9,989 nt of DNA from CAZIHO01 sp964538875 (GTDB lineage: Bacteria; Pseudomonadota; Gammaproteobacteria; Chromatiales; Chromatiaceae): NCBI GenBank assembly GCA_964538875.1, contig CAZIHO010000118.1, forward strand, positions 1 through 9,989, read 5' to 3'. Below the pieces are notes generated by a model. It saw nothing but the letters and a program-made list of their open reading frames with translations. It had not been told where the DNA came from and searched no databases. Both the position numbers and the translations under genes were made by a program. Positions within the stretch are counted from its first letter, which is position 1, and each line of letters opens with the position of its first letter. Below, one piece after another: positions 1 to 4,573 of the stretch.

Positions 1-259
1 CAGCAAAACCCAATCCAATGGTTCGGGCAAATGCGCCTATGGGGGGGGCGAAACCCAGGTCGCGTCTGTTGGCGAGTCCCTGAGCGCGCGCCCAGGGCCA
101 ATAGCCTATCAGGGCAAGCAGGAGAGCTAGGCGCCCGATGATTTTGTGGGGTGCGGCACCGGTCAGTTCGACCAAATAGGTTCCGAAGATACCGCAGGTC
201 AGCGCGGATAATAAAAAGCTACCGAGCAGAATAGTAAAAAATCTCCAACTGGAGGTCAT
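1..259 (-). CDS. N-terminal fragment of a membrane protein, probably CPBP-family intramembrane protease
   Basis: Reading leftward from an ATG at 259-257, an uninterrupted frame gives 86 residues before the window edge, beginning MTSSWRFFTILLGSFLLSAL. Two hydrophobic segments are visible, about residues 6-28 and 39-55. After the second comes a short polar stretch containing N-R-R-D-L-G-F, then a run that looks like the start of a third helix. A first helix, an F/H-K-I-I-G-R-L helix, then R-D-L-G and a glycine-rich helix is the usual opening of CPBP (CAAX/bacteriocin-processing-like) intramembrane proteases. The diagnostic glutamate and histidine motifs would lie beyond the edge, so the family call is inference. 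The start is one base past the stop of the upstream symporter gene, so the two are surely co-transcribed and probably translationally coupled; GGAG-like sequence is weak. An 8-C tract (41-48 on the plus strand) lies inside the gene. It could instead be another small multi-spanning protein. Confidence 0.55.
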   Translation of the reverse strand, partial: MTSSWRFFTILLGSFLLSALTCGIFGTYLVELTGAAPHKIIGRLALLLALIGYWPWARAQGLANRRDLGFAPPIGAFARTIGLGFA

Positions 260-260
260 T

Positions 261-1793
261 TTACGAGTTCTGAAGCGGATCAACCGGGGAACTGCGCGAA
301 TTGGTGAAGGATAATAACCAACCGCTAAGTACCACGGTCAGGGTTCCCGCGAAGCCAATTAGAAGGGTATGCAGGGGAAACACCAGTGTGCCTGACGTGG
401 CCCCCAGGTATTTGCTTACCGTTCCCCAGGCGATCACCAAGATACCAAGGCAGACGGCTACCAGAGCATTACCACTGGTGGCGGTTGGGACTATAAGCCC
501 AAGAATAAATAGACCGAGCATGGCGCCCCCAAATACCGCAGAGATGGCCCACCAGGCATCCAAAACTGTGCGAACTTCCAGCATGGCAAGGCTGGCGCCA
601 ATGCCTATGCACCCGATCACTAGAGTAGCAACGCGGGTAAGCCAGAGGAGTTGCTGTTCGTTGCGTGGGTGCCGACACAAGCGTTGGTAAATATCGATGA
701 CCCAAACCGTGGCAGAACTATTAAGGCAGGAGGATAAGGTACTCATTCCTGCCGCAAGCAGGCCCGCTATTACGAGCCCAACCAACCCGGCGGGCATAGT
801 GGTTATGATAAAAAATGGAAAAACTTGGTCCGCCTTGTCGGGAAGTGCCGCATTCGGCACACTGGCATAATAGACATACAACAGGGTCCCCAATAAAAAG
901 AATAGGGCGGAGATGGGCATATAAATAAGACCACCGAGCCATAGGACTTTATTTGCTGCCCGATCGGACCGAGCACTCAAGATACGTTGTACGTAGTTTT
1001 GGTCTATGCCGAAATTGCGCAGATTTTCCGTTATGCCAAACAAAAAAATCACCAAAGCGCTGTCCTGAACAAGTGATGGAGCCATATTGCCGAAAGCGAA
1101 TTTATGATCCCGGGATGCGATCTGCCAAATGGTCTCGGTTCCGCCAGGGATGCTGGTCCAGAGGACGACGACACTGGCGAGGGCGGCCGCAAGCAAGAGG
1201 ATTGCCTGAACCACGTCGGTCCAGACGACCGCGGCAAAGCCGCCCAAGGCGGTATAGAAAAGGGTAATCAAGCCTAGCGCTAGGATGATCCAGTGGATCT
1301 CCCAGTCCAATAATCCTGACAATGCAAGGGCTAATAGGTAGAGCACTACCGCGACACGGCCGATTTGCAGGAGGATGAGGCTGACTCCCGCATAGGCCCG
1401 CGCCCAAAAGCCGAACCGTTGTTCCAGATGTTCGTACGCCGTGGTTTGGATGCGGCGCCGATAGAGTGGTATGAACCACTTGACACTGATCCAGCAGGCG
1501 GGTACTAGGGTGAGGGAGAACACGAAGGGGCGCCAGTCGGTAGCGTAGGATTTTCCTGGATCCGCTAGAAAGGTGATGCTGCTGAGATAGGTCGCGAGGA
1601 CGGATACCCCCAGAGCCCACCAGGGTAGGGATCGGTCCCCCTGGACATACCCCGCCAGGCTCCGCCCACGACGGGCGAACCAAACGCCAAAGGCGGTCGT
1701 TCCCATCAGGTAGATCAGGATTATGGCGAGGTCTAGGATCGGTAGCTGTCTTGGGCTAACCACTGAGCCAGGTTCCGCTTCAATCCGAACCAA
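261..1793 (-). CDS. Sodium:solute symporter (SSS/SLC5-like family), substrate unknown
   Basis: About 510 residues with some 13 hydrophobic segments, the usual size and layout of SSS (TCDB 2.A.21, LeuT-fold) Na+-coupled symporters. Family marks seen: the first helix near residues 20-37 followed by G-D-R-S-L-P-W-W (52-59); the broken helix containing L-A-T-Y-L-S-S-I-T-F-L-A-D-P-G (66-80); Y-T-A-L-G-G-F-A-A-V-V-W-T-D (180-193); and G-L-L-A-A-G-M-S-T-L-S-S (344-355), whose serines correspond to the conserved Na2 sodium-site serines of the family. The protein should import a small organic solute with Na+ across the inner membrane; nothing nearby tells which one. The longest reading begins at TTG (1793) with no good Shine-Dalgarno. 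A GTG at 1763-1761 (codon 11) is an equally plausible start and would leave only about nine residues before the first helix. The 3' end abuts the CPBP-like gene. Base composition is visibly less GC-rich than the genes on the right. Confidence 0.88.
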   Translation of the reverse strand: MVRIEAEPGSVVSPRQLPILDLAIILIYLMGTTAFGVWFARRGRSLAGYVQGDRSLPWWALGVSVLATYLSSITFLADPGKSYATDWRPFVFSLTLVPACWISVKWFIPLYRRRIQTTAYEHLEQRFGFWARAYAGVSLILLQIGRVAVVLYLLALALSGLLDWEIHWIILALGLITLFYTALGGFAAVVWTDVVQAILLLAAALASVVVLWTSIPGGTETIWQIASRDHKFAFGNMAPSLVQDSALVIFLFGITENLRNFGIDQNYVQRILSARSDRAANKVLWLGGLIYMPISALFFLLGTLLYVYYASVPNAALPDKADQVFPFFIITTMPAGLVGLVIAGLLAAGMSTLSSCLNSSATVWVIDIYQRLCRHPRNEQQLLWLTRVATLVIGCIGIGASLAMLEVRTVLDAWWAISAVFGGAMLGLFILGLIVPTATSGNALVAVCLGILVIAWGTVSKYLGATSGTLVFPLHTLLIGFAGTLTVVLSGWLLSFTNSRSSPVDPLQNS

Positions 1794-1866
1794 GTGTTCG
1801 TCCAGGGATGATACTCAAGTCCCGGTAGCCTCGGCAGATCCAAGTGCCGAGAATGGTGCGGCTCAC
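1794..1866. other. Left half of the divergent intergenic region, with an inverted repeat
   Basis: Between the symporter start and the plus-strand promoter there is no credible gene. The only clear structure is an inverted repeat, CTCGGCA (1830-1836) and TGCCGAG (1845-1851), with an 8-base spacer. It would form a hairpin in the symporter leader mRNA or could be a protein-binding dyad. I could not find a convincing minus-strand promoter for the symporter here; it may start within or beyond the riboswitch region, or use a non-consensus promoter. Confidence 0.5.
1830..1851. repeat. 7-bp inverted repeat between divergent genes
   Basis: CTCGGCA, eight bases, TGCCGAG: a perfect 7-bp dyad. It lies 37 bases upstream of the symporter's TTG and 16 bases upstream of the plus-strand -35 box, so it could serve either direction as an operator or act as a leader hairpin for the symporter. 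No regulator family can be assigned from the sequence. Confidence 0.45.
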
Positions 1867-1895
1867 TTGACAGCAAAAGTTACCTGTTCTTTAAT
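1867..1895 (+). promoter_or_regulatory. Sigma-70-type promoter for the manganese operon
   Basis: A perfect -35 box TTGACA (1867-1872), a 17-bp spacer and a -10 box TTTAAT (1890-1895; five of six matches to TATAAT). The predicted transcription start is near 1902, a few bases before the riboswitch P1 stem at 1908. This is exactly where the promoter of a riboswitch-led transcript should be. Confidence 0.85.
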
Positions 1896-1907
1896 CCGCG
1901 CTTCCTC

Positions 1908-2106
1908 CCAAGGGGAGTAGTCGCCCGCGTCAAGCGGGGCGTCCATCAACAGACTTGATCCGCCCAGCGGTTCATGGTGGACGCGGCTCCGACCGGTGCC
2001 TGACGAGACCTTGTGGCGATCGGGATCCGGTATGGGAGCCGGCGTGTCCCGATGCCCAAGGTCATGGTCCGGCTCCCGCCCTGATCCCCCATGTCCCCAT
2101 CCTTGG
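1908..2106 (+). ncRNA. yybP-ykoY manganese riboswitch (aptamer region)
   Basis: The 5' signature of the yybP-ykoY element is present: AAGGGGAGTAG at 1910-1920, the L1 loop that contacts Mn(II) in solved structures of this class. P1 can form between CCAAGG (1908-1913) and CCTTGG (2101-2106). P2 follows at once as CGCCCGC (1922-1928) against GCGGGGCG (1934-1941) with one bulge. Next is ATCAACAGACTTG (1945-1957), which resembles the junction sequence of proteobacterial members. A 9-bp stem GGGAGCCGG/CCGGCTCCC (2034-2042 with 2069-2077) forms a peripheral arm. CCATCCTT before the P1 3' strand fits the L3 side of the aptamer. It sits between a consensus promoter and genes of the UPF0016 and TerC families, the classic yybP-ykoY regulon. 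Mn(II) binding in this class generally raises expression of exporters. Exact boundaries and the 3' P1 strand are my fold by eye. Confidence 0.85.
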
Positions 2107-2194
2107 TACATCCTGATTATTTACTCGCCTGGAGTCGGGCCGGACCGGCCGTGGGTCCCCTGGTAACACCCATGTGCTTGTTGAATCCTGGAGA
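2107..2194 (+). promoter_or_regulatory. Putative riboswitch expression platform and ribosome binding site
   Basis: The stretch between aptamer and gene is GC-rich and self-complementary. GGCC (2138-2141) can pair with GGCC (2147-2150); GGACC (2142-2146) can alternatively pair with GGTCC (2154-2158); and TGGGT (2152-2156) can pair with ACCCA (2168-2172). These are mutually exclusive, as expected of a switching segment. No stem is followed by a T-run, which argues for control of translation (or Rho access) rather than intrinsic termination. The Shine-Dalgarno GGAG (2190-2193) sits seven bases before the ATG. The partner that would mask it is not obvious; CTCCC at 2073-2077 is one candidate. Confidence 0.4.
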
Positions 2195-2200
2195 TTTCCA

Positions 2201-2797
2201 ATGCCCGACACCACCTCGCTCGATCTCGCCGCTTGGCTGACCCCCACGGCGACTAGCTTTGGCCTCATTTTTCTGGCTGAGTTGGGCGATAAAACCCAAC
2301 TGGTCTGCATGACCCTGGCGGCGCGGCATCGTCACTGGCCGGTATTGACCGGTGCCATCGCAGCTTTTCTGCTGCTCAACACCTTGGCGGTGGTGTTCGG
2401 CGCCGGATTGGCGGAATGGCTCCCAAAGCAGGTGTTGGCCGGGCTGGTCGCTCTGCTATTCGCGGTATTTGGCATCATGTCATTACGCGCTACCGAGGAA
2501 CCGGATGGCGAAGAAGTGGAAGAACGTAGCGGCCACGGCGTGTTCTTAACCGCTTTTCTGATGATCTTTTTGGCGGAAATGGGGGATAAGACCCAAATCG
2601 CCGTGGCCGGCTTGGCGAGCACCATGGCTTGGGCGCCCGTGTGGGTGGGGGCGACTCTGGCGCTGTCCGCTTCCTCCGCGCTGGGTGTGCTGGTCGGCCG
2701 CACCCTGTTGGGCCGCATCCCGACGCGTCGTCTGCACCAGGCGAGTGGCGTGTTTTTCTTGGTTCTGGCCGCATTGGCGCTGACCCAGGTATTCTGA
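2201..2797 (+). CDS. UPF0016/GDT1 (TMEM165-like) family manganese exporter
   Basis: A 198-residue integral membrane protein with the internal two-fold repeat typical of the UPF0016/GDT1 family, near the family's usual length. Each half carries the signature E-x-G-D-K-T: E27-L-G-D-K-T32 and E126-M-G-D-K-T131, acidic clusters that form the cation site in this family. About six hydrophobic segments are arranged three plus three, joined by an acidic loop (about residues 97-112, rich in E and D). Characterised relatives include Vibrio MneA and cyanobacterial Mnx, which move Mn(II) out of the cytoplasm, and yeast Gdt1/human TMEM165. The riboswitch just upstream makes Mn(II) export by far the likeliest role. 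The start is ATG 2201, with GGAG at 2190-2193; an in-frame GTG at 2174 has no proper ribosome site and adds nine non-conserved residues. The next gene begins 42 bases downstream on the same strand. Confidence 0.93.
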   Translation: MPDTTSLDLAAWLTPTATSFGLIFLAELGDKTQLVCMTLAARHRHWPVLTGAIAAFLLLNTLAVVFGAGLAEWLPKQVLAGLVALLFAVFGIMSLRATEEPDGEEVEERSGHGVFLTAFLMIFLAEMGDKTQIAVAGLASTMAWAPVWVGATLALSASSALGVLVGRTLLGRIPTRRLHQASGVFFLVLAALALTQVF

Positions 2798-2800
2798 AGC

Positions 2801-2816
2801 GCGACCCATAGGTCGT
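2801..2816 (+). other. Small intercistronic hairpin
   Basis: CGACC (2802-2806) and GGTCG (2811-2815) with a CATA loop, extendable by a G-T pair, lie in the 42-base gap between the two exporter genes. There is no T-run, so it is not an intrinsic terminator. It may help set the relative expression of the two cistrons, or be chance. Confidence 0.35.
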
Positions 2817-2839
2817 AACTTTGCATTAGGTAAGGGGGA

Positions 2840-3463
2840 ATGATGGAATCCGAATTGATGAGCCAGTTAGTGGCTTTTGTGCAGGTCATTTTTATTGACC
2901 TGGTGTTGGCGGGTGACAACGCCATCGTGGTGGGCATGGCGGCGGCCTCGGTACCCCTAGAACAGCGCCGCCGGGTGATTGTTCTTGGTACGGCGGCGGC
3001 GGTGGTACTCCGCATTATATTTGCATTACTGACTACTCAACTCCTGCAAATCATTGGGCTGACCCTGGCGGGTGGGCTATTGTTGTTGTTCGTGGCCTAT
3101 CAGATGTTTCGGGAGATCCGCACCCACGGCGCCGAAGAAGTCACGCCGGACGAGGCGATGGAGGGCGGCACCAATCGCCCCGGAAAAACTGTGGGCGCCG
3201 CTGTATGGCAAGTGGCCATGGCGGACCTGTCCATGTCCTTGGACAATGTGTTGGCGGTCGCCGGAGCGGCCAAGGACCATCTCGAAATTTTGGTGGCCGG
3301 ATTGGTCATATCAATCATCATGATGGCATTTGCCGCCAATATCATCGCCAAACTGATCCATAAGCACCGCTGGTTAAGTTGGGTAGGCCTGCTCATCATC
3401 ACCTATGTGGCCGTCCACATGATCTGGCGGGGTGCTGTTCAGGTCAGCGCCGTCGTTAGCTAA
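2840..3463 (+). CDS. TerC-family membrane protein (YjbE type), probable Mn(II) exporter
   Basis: A 207-residue polytopic protein of the TerC superfamily, closest in size and motifs to the YjbE/YkoY branch. Two related acidic motifs characterise the family and are intact: F-I-D-L-V-L-A-G-D-N (D20, D26, N27) early on, and M-A-D-L-S-M-S-L-D-N (D129, D135, N136) in the second half. About six or seven hydrophobic helices are separated by a polar loop (about residues 93-117) rich in charged residues. TerC-family proteins from yybP-ykoY regulons (E. coli Alx, Bacillus MeeF/MeeY) export or handle Mn(II), and position in this operon supports the same role. The ribosome site AAGGGGG (2832-2838) is only one base from ATG 2840; ATG 2843 gives better spacing and may be the true start, and a third ATG at 2858 is possible. 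Its stop is followed by a strong hairpin, which probably ends the operon. Confidence 0.92.
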   Translation: MMESELMSQLVAFVQVIFIDLVLAGDNAIVVGMAAASVPLEQRRRVIVLGTAAAVVLRIIFALLTTQLLQIIGLTLAGGLLLLFVAYQMFREIRTHGAEEVTPDEAMEGGTNRPGKTVGAAVWQVAMADLSMSLDNVLAVAGAAKDHLEILVAGLVISIIMMAFAANIIAKLIHKHRWLSWVGLLIITYVAVHMIWRGAVQVSAVVS

Positions 3464-3477
3464 CTGCCCTGGGCCGG

Positions 3478-3501
3478 GTGGGGAGCCGGTTGGCTTCCCA
3501 C
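3478..3501 (+). terminator. Strong hairpin after the manganese operon
   Basis: GTGGGGAGCC (3478-3487) pairs over ten positions, one of them G-T, with GGCTTCCCAC (3492-3501), loop GGTT. It begins 14 bases after the TerC-family stop codon, the right place for a terminator. It lacks a T-run directly after the stem, so it may act as an mRNA 3'-end stabiliser or work together with the T-tract further on. Confidence 0.5.
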
Positions 3502-3575
3502 TCCCGGGGGCTGTCCCTTGGCAGACTACTCACCAGCCTCTTGCTGGCTTGGCGAAGAACTTTTCATCGTCAGGC

Positions 3576-3603
3576 CGGTCGAAAACCCCGTTTTTTCTCG
3601 ACC
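3576..3603 (+). terminator. Possible second hairpin with T-tract, leader of the ABC operon
   Basis: Two alternative folds share this segment. A short stem GGT/ACC (3577-3579 with 3585-3587) is followed almost directly by six T (3591-3596), a weak intrinsic terminator. Alternatively GGTCGA (3577-3582) pairs with TCGACC (3598-3603), burying the T-tract in a loop. The choice could separate or couple the manganese and ABC transcription units. I found no convincing -35/-10 pair between 3464 and 3637. Confidence 0.3.
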
Positions 3604-3637
3604 CTCAATCAAAAAATCTGCGTTAAAGGATTCTTGC

Positions 3638-4573
3638 ATGGTCAAGGTTCGGCAACTGAGCCGCAACTACGGCGACTTTAAGGCCGTGGATGCGGTGTCC
3701 TTTGAAGTCAATCCGGGCGAGGTGGTGGGCCTGTTGGGCCATAACGGGGCCGGAAAGACCACCATCATGAAGGTAATGACCGGATTCCTGGAGCCCTCGG
3801 CCGGTAGCGCGACCCTGGACGGTTGGGACGTGGTGCGGGATCGACGGGAGGTCCAGCGTCGTATCGGCTACCTGCCGGAGAACTGTCCGCTGTATCCGGA
3901 TATGACGGTCATCGACACCCTGGAATACCAGGCCCAATTGCAGGGTATCCCGGCCCACCAGCGGCGGCTGGCGGTGCGCCGTGCCATCCAGCGCACCCGC
4001 CTGGAGGCCAAGGCGGCGGATCCCATCGCCACCCTATCTCGAGGCTACCGGCAGCGGGTAGGGGTGGCCCAGGCGATCTTGCACAGCCCCCAAGTGTTGA
4101 TCCTGGATGAGCCCACCAACGGCTTGGACCCGGAGCAAATCCAGCACATGCGCGGCCTGATCCGGGAACTGGCGACCGGCGCGACACTGATCCTTTCTAC
4201 CCACATCCTCCAGGAAGTTCAGGCAGTCTGCGACCGGGTGCTGATTCTGCGCCAGGGACGCCTAGTCCTGGATGCCCCACTGGCGGACCTCAACCAGTCG
4301 CGTCGCCTCTTGGTCGCCCTGGACGCGGGGCCGGACCGGGTCCAGCCCCTGTTGGCGCGGGTCAAGGGCGTCACCGGCGTCGCCCATCTGGGTCAAACGG
4401 ACGGACAGCACCGTTACGCTCTGGATACTCTGGATACTACGGCCACCGCGCCGACCGTGGCCCAAAGCCTGCTTGCCCAGGGATTCCAGTTGTATCAACT
4501 CTGTCCCGAGCAGAGGGATTTGGAAACCCTGTTCGGTGAAATCAATGCGCCCAAGGAGGTTGCCAATGGCTGA
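3638..4573 (+). CDS. ABC-2 exporter ATP-binding protein (GldA/CcmA-like)
   Basis: A 311-residue cytoplasmic ATPase that should power the permease encoded next. All nucleotide-binding motifs are visible: Walker A G34-H-N-G-A-G-K-T41; a Q-loop region Y-L-P-E-N (78-82) where glutamate takes the place of glutamine, as is usual in the GldA/NosF-like branch; signature L-S-R-G-Y-R-Q-R (133-140); Walker B V-L-I-L-D-E-P (153-159) with catalytic E158; D-loop L-D-P; and H-loop H189. Residues about 222-300 form the C-terminal regulatory extension common in ABC-2 ATPases. The start is ATG 3638 with AAAGGA at 3625-3630; an in-frame upstream ATG at 3518 would add forty residues that look like translated leader and has no good ribosome site. 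The end overlaps the permease start by 8 bases (ATGGCTGA), so the two are translationally coupled. Confidence 0.93.
   Translation: MVKVRQLSRNYGDFKAVDAVSFEVNPGEVVGLLGHNGAGKTTIMKVMTGFLEPSAGSATLDGWDVVRDRREVQRRIGYLPENCPLYPDMTVIDTLEYQAQLQGIPAHQRRLAVRRAIQRTRLEAKAADPIATLSRGYRQRVGVAQAILHSPQVLILDEPTNGLDPEQIQHMRGLIRELATGATLILSTHILQEVQAVCDRVLILRQGRLVLDAPLADLNQSRRLLVALDAGPDRVQPLLARVKGVTGVAHLGQTDGQHRYALDTLDTTATAPTVAQSLLAQGFQLYQLCPEQRDLETLFGEINAPKEVANG

Noticed and set aside
1102..1683. 193-codon minus-strand frame inside the symporter gene
   Set aside because: It is in a different frame of the same strand as the symporter, with no motif or start signal; a shadow of the real gene.
2332..3015. Long minus-strand open frame (227 codons) antisense to both manganese exporter genes
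   Set aside because: It is rich in Thr, Arg, Pro and Asn with no recognisable motif, has no ribosome site, and lies opposite two clearly conserved membrane proteins; it is a by-product of their GC-rich codons.
3518..3637. 40-codon upstream extension of the ATPase
   Set aside because: No Shine-Dalgarno precedes it, the residues do not match ABC ATPase N-termini, and ATG 3638 begins right at the conserved first strand.
4419..4436. Tandem 9-base repeat (CTCTGGATA twice) in the ATPase gene
   Set aside because: Only two copies, encoding L-D-T-L-D-T within the C-terminal extension; too small to be more than local slippage.
4272..4565. 98-codon upstream extension of the permease-GldG frame
   Set aside because: It overlaps the end of the ATPase gene in another frame, reads as Arg/Ser/Trp/Pro-rich noise, and the ATG at 4566 has a perfect AAGGAGG.
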